Assembly (NCBI GenBank): GCA_903929655.1
Contig: CAIYVS010000338.1
Location: 1 to 6,168, forward strand
Direction of reading: 5' to 3'
Length of the DNA stretch: 6,168 nucleotides
DNA from: an uncultured Bacteroidota bacterium
GTDB lineage: Bacteria > Bacteroidota > Bacteroidia > Chitinophagales > Chitinophagaceae
The notes under the pieces were generated by a model. That model saw nothing but the letters and a program-made list of their open reading frames with translations. It made no database searches and was not told the DNA's origin. The translations under genes and the position numbers were made by a program. Shown in pieces: positions 1 to 5,371 of the stretch. Each line of letters starts with the position of its first letter. Within the stretch, counting starts at the first letter, position 1.

Positions 1-316
1 AGAAAGATTGGCACTTGTGACAGTGTAATGGTTGCCATTTAAAATAACTTGTACGGTATCGTCCTGATTAATAGCAACAATATGTGATCTTATCGCAGAT
101 ACAGGACTTGAAAAAACAAATTTGTATCCGCCGCTTTTAATATGATAAGGTGAAACACCACAAAAATACATTGTACCTGCGGGACTGATTTGCATGATCG
201 TTACATTATTACCGCCTAAGCTCTGTGTACCGTTCGTATCTGTTACCTGATAATAAGTCTGCCCCTATAGCATAAAAGCAGATAAAAAATATAAAGTTCC
301 GAAATTTATAGGGCAT
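1..316 (-). pseudogene. Secreted/surface protein, N-terminal part, frame broken, runs off left edge
   Basis: I do not recognise this family. On the minus strand an ATG at 316-314 opens MPYKFRNFIFFICFYAIG, a good signal peptide: basic start, then a hydrophobic core of Phe, Ile and Tyr. That frame meets a stop after about 20 further codons. The neighbouring frame, from the CAG at 261-259, then stays open for 87 codons to the window edge. It begins QTYYQVTDTNG and is rich in Thr, Ser, Val, Gly and Tyr, as in beta-strand-rich exported Bacteroidota proteins. Gln-Thr directly after the signal peptide is a typical mature N-terminus in this phylum. One extra base in the GGGG run (plus-strand CCCC, 262-265), or loss of two, would join the two parts into one protein. 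The break is either a real mutation or a homopolymer sequencing error. Adhesin, PKD-type or T9SS cargo are all possible; nothing visible decides between them. Confidence 0.6.
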
Positions 317-354
317 CTTATAAAAATTTTGGTATTATAAAATATGGCGGTTTA

Positions 355-387
355 TAAAGTTAATATAAATTTTCTATAAAGTGTAAA
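355..387 (-). promoter_or_regulatory. Possible promoter of the leftward secreted-protein gene
   Basis: Read on the minus strand, TAACTTTA (362-355) matches the Bacteroidota -7 consensus TAnnTTTG at 7 of 8 defined or free positions. A TTTA lies about 25 bases upstream (387-384), where the -33 TTTG would sit. Transcription would start near 350, giving a leader of about 33 nt before the ATG at 316. The surrounding DNA is very AT-rich, so chance matches are likely. Confidence 0.25.
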
Positions 388-456
388 GCGATTTCGTCCA
401 ATGAGCAAAAATCCAGCATTATAAAGGCTCAAAGGAATTATATATAAACAAAATAA

Positions 457-490
457 TTTCAAATCGTGGCGTTTGCAAATTGTAATTTTG
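457..490 (+). promoter_or_regulatory. Bacteroidota-type promoter of gpmI
   Basis: TAATTTTG at 483-490 is an exact match to the Bacteroidota -7 element TAnnTTTG. TTTC at 457-460 is a 3-of-4 match to the -33 TTTG, 26 bases upstream (start to start), which is the usual spacing. Initiation is expected only a few bases after 490, almost on the gpmI ATG at 496. The mRNA would then be leaderless or nearly so. This also argues against the upstream GTG at 466, which lies inside the promoter. Confidence 0.5.
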
Positions 491-495
491 CATCC

Positions 496-2022
496 ATGTC
501 AAAGAAAGCAATGCTTATTATTATGGACGGCTGGGGCCACGGTAAAGTGCCCAAAGCTGATGCCATAGCCCATGCCAATGTTCCTTTTGTAAAATCGCTT
601 TATGCTAAATACCCCAATACCGAACTCATCACCTGCGGTGAAGCCGTTGGCCTACCAGATGGGCAGATGGGTAATTCAGAAGTAGGTCACCTCAACATAG
701 GCGCTGGCCGTATAGTTTACCAGGAGTTACAGCGCGTTAACCTTGCTGTAAAGAATGGAGAACTGGCTTCCAATAAAGTACTGATGGACGCATTCAATGT
801 CGCAAAGACAAAGAATGTCACACTGCATTATATGGGCCTTGTAAGCGATGGCGGAGTCCATTCTCATATCAATCACCTGGAAGCCCTCTGCAGTCTGGCA
901 CAACAAAATAAGGTACCCAATGTTGTTGTGCATGCTTTTACCGATGGTCGTGACACAGACCCCAAAAGCGGTTATGCTTTCATCAAACAATTACAGGAAC
1001 ACCTCTCTAAAACTGGCGGGAAGCTGGCATCGGTTACGGGACGCTATTATGCTATGGACCGTGACAAACGCTGGGACCGTGTAAAACTGGCTTACGATGC
1101 ATTGGTACATGGCACAGGCACAAAAACGAAAGACCCCCTTGCTGCAATACAAAACTCGTATTCCGAAAATGTAAGTGACGAATTTATAAAGCCACTTATA
1201 GTTTGCGATGACAAAGACCAGCCAATAGCCACAATAAAAGATGGCGACGTAGTGATCTGTTTCAATTTCCGCACAGACCGTTGTCGCGAAATAACTACTG
1301 TGCTGACCCAGCAGGCTTTCCCGGAACAAAATATGCTACCTCTCAGCCTGCATTATGTCACCATGACGGAATACGATAAAACCTTCAAAAATGTAGAAAT
1401 TATATTCAACAATAAAGACCTTACACATACCCTCGGAGAAGTTTTGGCCGACAATGGCAAAAAACAGATCCGCATTGCAGAAACAGAAAAATATCCCCAT
1501 GTTACCTTTTTCTTTTCAGGCGGACGCGAAAATGAATTCGATGGAGAAAAACGCATCATGATACCCTCTCCCCGCACAGTAGCCACCTACGACCAGAAAC
1601 CCGAGATGAGCGCATACGAAGTAACAGAAGCAATCCTACCCGAAATAGAAAACCAAACAGCCGATTTTATTTGTCTCAATTTTGCCAATGCAGACATGGT
1701 TGGTCATACAGGCGTTTGGGATGCAGTAATAAAAGCTGTAGAAACAGTAAACAATTGTGTATCACGCATTATACCGCTTGCTTTGGAAAAAGGTTATGCA
1801 GTTTTCCTTACAGCCGATCATGGTAATGCAGACTATATGATAAATGATGACGGCACACCCAATACCGCTCATACATTAAATCCCGTTCCGCTGTTCTTTA
1901 TTTCAAACGACTATAAAGGCAGCATAAGGCCTGGTAAACTGGGAGATATTGCACCAAGTATCCTGCATTATATGGGTCTGCCTATACCAAAAGAAATGAC
2001 AGGAGAAATTTTAATAGACTAA
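496..2022 (+). CDS. gpmI: 2,3-bisphosphoglycerate-independent phosphoglycerate mutase
   Basis: This cytoplasmic glycolytic and gluconeogenic enzyme interconverts 3-phosphoglycerate and 2-phosphoglycerate with two Mn2+ ions and a phosphoserine intermediate. The protein is 508 aa, normal for the family. The alkaline-phosphatase-like domain supplies D11 (IIMDGWG), the catalytic S61 (MGNSEVGH), D400 and H404 (NADMVGH), D441/H442 (TADHGN) and H459 (NTAHT). The inserted phosphotransferase domain carries H122 (SDGGVHSH), the FTDGRD motif at 148-153, R183 (TGRYYAMDRD), R259/R262 (FNFRTDR) and K332. All expected metal and substrate ligands are therefore present. I chose the ATG at 496 because homologues start as MSKKA...MDGWG. 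The frame is open back to a GTG at 466, but those ten codons overlap an exact -7 promoter element. No Shine-Dalgarno is visible, as is usual in Bacteroidota. It stands alone: divergent from the gene at 1-316 and convergent with envC after 36 bp. That gap holds no strong hairpin. Confidence 0.97.
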   Translation: MSKKAMLIIMDGWGHGKVPKADAIAHANVPFVKSLYAKYPNTELITCGEAVGLPDGQMGNSEVGHLNIGAGRIVYQELQRVNLAVKNGELASNKVLMDAFNVAKTKNVTLHYMGLVSDGGVHSHINHLEALCSLAQQNKVPNVVVHAFTDGRDTDPKSGYAFIKQLQEHLSKTGGKLASVTGRYYAMDRDKRWDRVKLAYDALVHGTGTKTKDPLAAIQNSYSENVSDEFIKPLIVCDDKDQPIATIKDGDVVICFNFRTDRCREITTVLTQQAFPEQNMLPLSLHYVTMTEYDKTFKNVEIIFNNKDLTHTLGEVLADNGKKQIRIAETEKYPHVTFFFSGGRENEFDGEKRIMIPSPRTVATYDQKPEMSAYEVTEAILPEIENQTADFICLNFANADMVGHTGVWDAVIKAVETVNNCVSRIIPLALEKGYAVFLTADHGNADYMINDDGTPNTAHTLNPVPLFFISNDYKGSIRPGKLGDIAPSILHYMGLPIPKEMTGEILID

Positions 2023-2058
2023 AGGTTCTGTTCATTGCAGACAGCTAACTGTTCGCTG

Positions 2059-3429
2059 TTATCGCAGCGGCGCTATCCATGTTGCAGGATCAACTGGTGC
2101 CATTTTATCATTGGCACCCACCTTCCATAATTCAAAGTGTATCATCGGCACATTATCGTCATTCAGCATTACCGTGCCCAACTTTTGTTTTATATGCACA
2201 TCATCCCCTTTCTTTACAATCACATTCTCCAGTCGTGAGTAAGCTGTAAAAAAGGCACCATGCTTTATAACGATCAGTTCTCCCATGCCCGGTATATAAG
2301 AAACACTTGCAACCGTTCCGTCAAACACAGCCCTGGCAGTGGCATTTTGTGCTGTCTGTATCTCCAGCCCCTCATTTTCAACCATTACTTTTTCTGCAAC
2401 TGCATGGCGGTGTCTTCCGAAAGGCTCTGCGATAAAACCCTTTTCAACTGGCCATGGCAGGTTACCTTTATTCGCCTGGAAATTATTAGACAAGGCAGTA
2501 ACTTCTGGTGTTAAGGATAAAGAATAAGAAGGTGTTGCAGAAGATCTGGCTGCCGGAACATTTGCAGCCGTGTTTGCCCCCGGCAATGTAGTAACTTTTA
2601 TACCTGATGGGCGGTTGCCAGAAGGGGTATTAGCCATACCAGCTCTTCTTTCCTCAGCAGCTTTTTTCCTTGCCTCTTCCTCAGCTTGTCTGCGTGCCAG
2701 TTCTATCTCCCTGCGTATAATATCACTTATAGCCTTATCCAGCCGCTTAGAAATTTTCTTATTTTTCTCTATGTTACTTACCAATTCCTTTTCCTTGCCC
2801 TTCAGTTCCTGAACCACATGGTTCGTCTCTTCCGTTTCCTTCTTTAATTCCTGTGTTTGCTGCACCTGGCTGCTAAGCAATTCGTCTTTCTGCGCCTTCT
2901 GCGAATTCAGTACCCCTATCTTATGCTCTATCTCAGCCTTCGTGATACGAATCTGTTCCACCTGTTGCTTACGGTAATCCCTGAATTTTTTCAGGTAGCC
3001 CATACGTCTTATGGCATCGTTAAAATTGCTGGAAGAAAACAAGAAGGCCAGCATACCATACGAGCTGCGTGTTTCATAAGAATAACGGATAGACTGGGCA
3101 TAACGTACTTTATATTGCTCCAGGGCCTGCCTCAGTATCAGCACTTCTGTAGCAGATGTCTGTATATTACTGCTGATATTGTCAATTTCATCGTTGATGT
3201 TATTGATCAGCTTCTGCCTTACTGCCAGCTTGTTTTCCAATGCATGCAACTGGCCCATAGTAGCATTCTTGTTTTTCTTGGTTTCGTCCAGTTGGCGCTG
3301 CGCATCGTCTATTTCGGCCTGTATTTGTTGCTTACGGCTCTCTAGGTCTGCGCGAGAGTATTGGCCGGGCTGCTGGGCCAGGCCATTAAAAGCAAACATA
3401 ACACATATGAGAAAGCTTATTATCCGCAT
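2059..3429 (-). CDS. envC: Murein hydrolase activator, EnvC family (coiled coil plus degenerate LytM/M23 domain)
   Basis: This is a 456-aa exported protein. Residues 1-19 form a signal peptide (basic start, hydrophobic core, cleavage near GLAQ/Q). Residues about 26-260 are a long heptad-rich coiled coil ending in a charged REIELARRQAEEEARKK-type stretch. A Ser/Thr/Pro/Asn-rich linker follows (about 264-315), then a LytM/peptidase M23 domain (about 322-456). The HxGxD motif of active LytM enzymes reads NEGLE (352-356), and the HxH motif reads MIH (429-431). Two of three zinc ligands and the catalytic His are thus replaced, and only H431 remains. This loss is the hallmark of EnvC-type factors, which do not cut peptidoglycan but switch on N-acetylmuramoyl-L-alanine amidases at the division septum. 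In Proteobacteria FtsEX recruits EnvC; whether that holds here cannot be read from the sequence. The gene is divergent from yicC and convergent with gpmI. The symbol reflects family membership, not proven orthology. Confidence 0.9.
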   Translation of the reverse strand: MRIISFLICVMFAFNGLAQQPGQYSRADLESRKQQIQAEIDDAQRQLDETKKNKNATMGQLHALENKLAVRQKLINNINDEIDNISSNIQTSATEVLILRQALEQYKVRYAQSIRYSYETRSSYGMLAFLFSSSNFNDAIRRMGYLKKFRDYRKQQVEQIRITKAEIEHKIGVLNSQKAQKDELLSSQVQQTQELKKETEETNHVVQELKGKEKELVSNIEKNKKISKRLDKAISDIIRREIELARRQAEEEARKKAAEERRAGMANTPSGNRPSGIKVTTLPGANTAANVPAARSSATPSYSLSLTPEVTALSNNFQANKGNLPWPVEKGFIAEPFGRHRHAVAEKVMVENEGLEIQTAQNATARAVFDGTVASVSYIPGMGELIVIKHGAFFTAYSRLENVIVKKGDDVHIKQKLGTVMLNDDNVPMIHFELWKVGANDKMAPVDPATWIAPLR

Positions 3430-3449
3430 CCTGAGGCCTTAGTGAAAAA

Positions 3450-3457
3450 CAAAAATA
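3450..3457 (-). promoter_or_regulatory. -7 promoter element of envC
   Basis: On the minus strand, TATTTTTG (3457-3450) is an exact TAnnTTTG, the Bacteroidota -7 consensus. It lies 20 bases upstream of the envC ATG at 3429, so the leader would be short, about 15 nt. I see no convincing TTTG -33 box at the right distance. No Shine-Dalgarno precedes the ATG. Confidence 0.4.
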
Positions 3458-3527
3458 ACTATTTCTTTCGCCTGCTCCGTATAAGTTCTCCAACATTCTT
3501 TCATTTATGATTTTTTTTACTTTTTAA

Positions 3528-3563
3528 TTTCAGCTCCGGGCACCGTACAAATTATTACTTTTA
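3528..3563 (+). promoter_or_regulatory. Possible promoter of yicC
   Basis: TACTTTTA (3556-3563) matches TAnnTTTG except for the last base, and TTTC (3528-3531) lies near the -33 position. The leader to the ATG at 3625 would be about 55 nt. A rival near-match, CACGTTTG (3568-3575), lies just downstream and cannot be excluded. The rest of the 195-bp divergent region between envC and yicC (3430-3624) shows T-rich DNA and nothing else I can identify. Confidence 0.25.
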
Positions 3564-3624
3564 CACCCACGTTTGGTTCTTGATAAACAATCACGATCGC
3601 AAAATCATACATCATAATTTATCT

Positions 3625-4383
3625 ATGCTATATTCAATGACAGGTTTTGGGCGCGCCGAGTCCACTATTAATGGCCGCCAGGTCGTAGTAGAAATAAAAT
3701 CGCTTAATGGCAAACAATTCGACGTTAGCACGAAAATGCCACCCATATTACGATCTTACGAACTGGATATACGCAACCTGCTTAATAACCTCTTACTCCG
3801 CGGCACTATTGATCTTACAGTTACAGTAAAGCAGGAAGGGGCCTCAAAACCCATGACGGTAAATACGGGCCTGGCTGTTTTTTACTATGAGAGCATGTCA
3901 CAGATCGCACGTCAGTTAAATATACCTGAAGATAATATCCTCTCCACACTCATGCGTATGCCCGAGGTAGTAGCGCCCGAACAGGATGTACTGCCCGAAG
4001 CAGAATGGGTACAGGTTCAGAAAGTAATTGAAGAAGCTGCACGCCTTTTGATGGAACACCGCAAACATGAGGGTTCTGCATTATATAAAGACATGCACCT
4101 GCGCATAAATAATATAGAATCTCTCCTTGAGGCAATACTCCCTCTTGAAGGCTTGCGTACCGAAAAGATCAGGACCAAACTTACTCAATGGCTCAGTGAT
4201 ATGTCAGGCAAAGACAATATAGACCCTAACCGCTTCGAGCAGGAAATGATCTATTATCTTGAAAGAATAGATTTTTCTGAAGAAAAAACAAGGCTGAAAC
4301 AACATTGTATTTATTTTCACGATACAATAAATAAGCAGGAAATATCAATAGGTAAAAAACTGGGCTTTATATTGCAGGAAATT
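3625..4383 (+). other. yicC: YicC/YloC-family endoribonuclease, 3' end missing
   Basis: Residues 1-10 read MLYSMTGFGR, the signature start of the family. The YicC-like N-terminal domain covers about 2-155 and includes VEIKSLNGKQFD (22-33) and LLLRGTIDLTV (56-66). The C-terminal DUF1732 domain begins near 170. It includes DPNRFEQEM (200-208), the RIDFSEEKTRLKQH stretch (214-227) and GKKLGFILQEI (243-253). Family members continue for about 40 more residues, usually with a REINT..SK..D motif; here these are replaced by foreign sequence. E. coli YicC and related proteins have been reported as endoribonucleases acting on RNA in the cytoplasm. In many bacteria, Bacteroidota included, the next gene is gmk (guanylate kinase), so gmk is the expected neighbour in the true source genome. 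It is absent here because the Bacteroidota sequence ends. Confidence 0.9.
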
Positions 4384-5133
4384 GCTGCCATCGCCCGCAA
4401 GCGCTTTGAAAAGCAGGGCATGAAAATCATGACCTCCACAAAGGTCGTGAAGGTTGAAAAAGGCGCCAACGACGTCACCTGCACGCTGGAAGATGAGAAG
4501 GGTGTCAAATCGACGATCAAGGCCGAGCGCATGATCTCCGCCGTCGGCGTTGTCGGCAATGTCGAGAATCTGGGGCTCGAAAAGCTTGGCGTGAAGATGG
4601 ACCGCACGACAATCGTGACCGACGGGCTCGGCCACACCAATGTGCCCGGCATCTATGCCATTGGCGACGTCGCTGGCCCGCCGATGCTGGCCCATAAGGC
4701 CGAGCATGAAGGCGTCATTTGTGTCGAGACCATCAAGGGCATGCACACCCATGCGATGGACAAGTTGAAAATCCCGGGCTGTACCTATTGCCACCCGCAG
4801 GTTGCGTCCGTTGGCCTCACCGAAGCCAAGGCAAAAGAAGCTGGGTACACGCTGAAGGTTGGGCGCTTCCCGTTTGTGGGCAACGGCAAGGCGATTGCGC
4901 TGGGCGAACCTGACGGTCTGGTAAAGACCATCTTCGATGCCAAGACCGGCAAGCTGCTGGGCGCGCATATGGTGGGCGCGGAAGTGACCGAGCTGATCCA
5001 GGGTTTTGTCATCGCCATGAATTTGGAGACGACGGAAGAAGACCTGATGCACACGGTCTTCCCGCATCCGACCTTGTCGGAAATGATGCACGAGGCGGTT
5101 CTGGATGCGTATGGGCGTGTGATTCATACGTGA
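3625..5133 (+). CDS. Chimeric open frame: YicC N-terminal part fused to C-terminal half of dihydrolipoyl dehydrogenase
   Basis: One uninterrupted frame of 502 codons encodes two unrelated proteins. Residues 1 to about 253 are a YicC-family endoribonuclease lacking its last 40 or so residues. Residues about 254-502 are the C-terminal half of a dihydrolipoyl dehydrogenase, without its FAD-binding N-terminus or redox-active cysteine pair. The frame is open back to a TTG at 3580, but YicC proteins begin with M-x-(x)-SMTGFGRA, which fixes the start at the ATG at 3625. G+C and codon use change sharply at the seam. No known protein has this architecture, neither half is complete, and the halves look like different phyla. 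I therefore read it as an assembly or amplification chimera, not a working fusion enzyme. The two parts are described separately below. Confidence 0.85.
   Translation: MLYSMTGFGRAESTINGRQVVVEIKSLNGKQFDVSTKMPPILRSYELDIRNLLNNLLLRGTIDLTVTVKQEGASKPMTVNTGLAVFYYESMSQIARQLNIPEDNILSTLMRMPEVVAPEQDVLPEAEWVQVQKVIEEAARLLMEHRKHEGSALYKDMHLRINNIESLLEAILPLEGLRTEKIRTKLTQWLSDMSGKDNIDPNRFEQEMIYYLERIDFSEEKTRLKQHCIYFHDTINKQEISIGKKLGFILQEIAAIARKRFEKQGMKIMTSTKVVKVEKGANDVTCTLEDEKGVKSTIKAERMISAVGVVGNVENLGLEKLGVKMDRTTIVTDGLGHTNVPGIYAIGDVAGPPMLAHKAEHEGVICVETIKGMHTHAMDKLKIPGCTYCHPQVASVGLTEAKAKEAGYTLKVGRFPFVGNGKAIALGEPDGLVKTIFDAKTGKLLGAHMVGAEVTELIQGFVIAMNLETTEEDLMHTVFPHPTLSEMMHEAVLDAYGRVIHT
4375..4395 (+). other. Junction between Bacteroidota and alphaproteobacterial sequence
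   Basis: Up to the codons for Q-E-I (4375-4383) the protein follows YicC. From A-A-I-A-R-K-R (4384 on) it follows dihydrolipoyl dehydrogenase, whose homologues have a similar (G/D)EIA run at this point. A short shared stretch such as GAAATTG (4378-4384) could have bridged the two sources. G+C goes from 16/60 at 4261-4320 to 32/60 at 4441-4500 and 36/60 at 4501-4560. No insertion sequence, inverted repeat, att-like duplication or tRNA end is visible at the seam. Confidence 0.8.
4384..5133 (+). other. lpdA: Dihydrolipoyl dehydrogenase (E3), C-terminal half only
   Basis: E3 reoxidises the dihydrolipoamide of 2-oxoacid dehydrogenase and glycine cleavage complexes, passing electrons through a disulfide and FAD to NAD+. 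The fragment (fused-frame residues about 254-502) starts late in the NAD domain with KRFEKQGMKI (259-268). It carries the second FAD-contacting motif GIYAIGDVAG (342-351, D348) and ends with the dimerisation domain: CTYCHPQVASVGLTE (386-400), GFVIAMNLETTEEDL (460-474) and HPTLSE (481-486). The catalytic His-Glu dyad is H481 and E486. The first 215 or so residues of a normal 465-aa enzyme are missing, including the GxGxxG FAD motif, the CxxxxC redox pair and the NAD+ GxGxxG motif. The fragment alone cannot be active. Sequence style and codon use fit Alphaproteobacteria. A palindromic repeat and hom follow. Confidence 0.9.
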
Positions 5134-5151
5134 GGTGTGAGGCGGCATTAT

Positions 5152-5171
5152 CCTTCTCCCTTGGGAGAAGG
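5152..5171 (+). terminator. Hairpin downstream of lpd, possible terminator or 3'-end stabiliser
   Basis: CCTTCTCCC (5152-5160) pairs perfectly with GGGAGAAGG (5163-5171) around a TT loop. The loop is tight, so the top pairs may open. No T-run follows, so it is not a canonical intrinsic terminator. By position it could end or protect the lpd transcript, but its likeness to a dispersed repeat is the stronger identification. Confidence 0.35.
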
Positions 5172-5180
5172 TGCCCGGCA

Positions 5181-5207
5181 GCGAACCCGGCTCTAGCCGG
5201 GGTTCGC
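5181..5207. repeat. Inner hairpin A of the composite repeat
   Basis: GCGAACCCGGC (5181-5191) pairs with GCCGGGGTTCGC (5196-5207) around a TCTA loop, leaving one bulged G. This gives 11 base pairs, mostly G-C. It lies wholly inside the loop of the GCCCGGC/GCCGGGC stem. Confidence 0.7.
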
Positions 5208-5220
5208 CTCATCAACATTG

Positions 5221-5246
5221 CCCACATCGGACAGGTCCGATGTGGG
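5221..5246. repeat. Inner hairpin B of the composite repeat
   Basis: CCCACATCGGAC (5221-5232) pairs perfectly with GTCCGATGTGGG (5235-5246) around an AG dinucleotide. The 12-bp uninterrupted stem is the longest in the window. It follows inner hairpin A after 13 unpaired bases and lies in the same outer loop. Such an arm pair could equally be a protein-binding palindrome in DNA. Confidence 0.7.
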
Positions 5247-5255
5247 GAGCCGGGC

Positions 5256-5371
5256 GGATGAGGGTGAGGCCTGCATCAACCCCCGCTCCTTGATCCCTCT
5301 CCTTGAATGGGGCACAAGGCGGCAGGCGTCGCGGCTCGCGGCGCGCTCGATTTGCCCTCAGCGAAGTCACC
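5256..5371. other. Leader region of hom, no gene seen
   Basis: These 116 bases between the palindromic repeat and the hom ATG are G+C-rich and hold no convincing ORF of their own. I see no clear sigma-70 promoter and no obvious attenuator or riboswitch fold. The first bases (GGATGAGGGTGAGGCC) probably still belong to the repeat. A hom promoter should lie here if the hairpins upstream end the lpd transcript. Confidence 0.4.

Larger units (their letters stand above)
5152..5255. repeat. Composite palindromic intergenic repeat (three hairpins, two nested in a fourth stem)
   Basis: The element begins 18 bases after the lpd stop. It consists of a 9-bp hairpin (5152-5171), then a 7-bp stem GCCCGGC (5173-5179) / GCCGGGC (5249-5255). 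The interior of that stem holds two further hairpins (5181-5207 and 5221-5246). The outer parts, read together as CCTTCTCCC-TT-GGGAGAAGG-T-GCCCGGC...GCCGGGC-GGATGAGGG, resemble REP-like palindromes I know from intergenic DNA of Alphaproteobacteria and relatives. Those usually have only a few bases in the second loop. Here that loop is about 69 bases, which suggests a second palindromic unit inserted into the first. As RNA it would fold into a multi-branched structure between lpd and hom. The family identity is from memory, not from a search. Confidence 0.65.

Noticed and set aside
354..426. ATAAAG repeated at 354, 376 and 421, possibly operator sites
   Set aside because: The spacings are uneven (22 and 45) and the region is extremely AT-rich, so chance recurrence is likely.
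466..495. GTG at 466 as the start of gpmI, adding ten residues
   Set aside because: The extra residues are not typical of the family, the region contains an exact -7 promoter element, and the ATG at 496 gives the standard N-terminus.
2023..2058. Bidirectional terminator between gpmI and envC
   Set aside because: The 36-bp gap contains only a weak 4-bp inverted pair (ACAG/CTGT) and no T-run, so a terminator cannot be supported.
3580..3624. TTG at 3580 as the start of yicC
   Set aside because: YicC proteins begin immediately before SMTGFGRA. The ATG at 3625 fits, and the upstream 15 codons look like leader sequence.
3625..5133. A novel bifunctional YicC-dihydrolipoyl dehydrogenase enzyme
   Set aside because: Both halves lack essential parts, composition shifts at the seam, and the apparent source phyla differ. 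An artefactual join is far more likely.
4345..5148. Long minus-strand open frame (267 codons) opposite lpd
   Set aside because: It is the antisense shadow of a high-G+C gene, it crosses the chimeric seam, and its translation has the Arg/His/Gly-rich look of noncoding frames.
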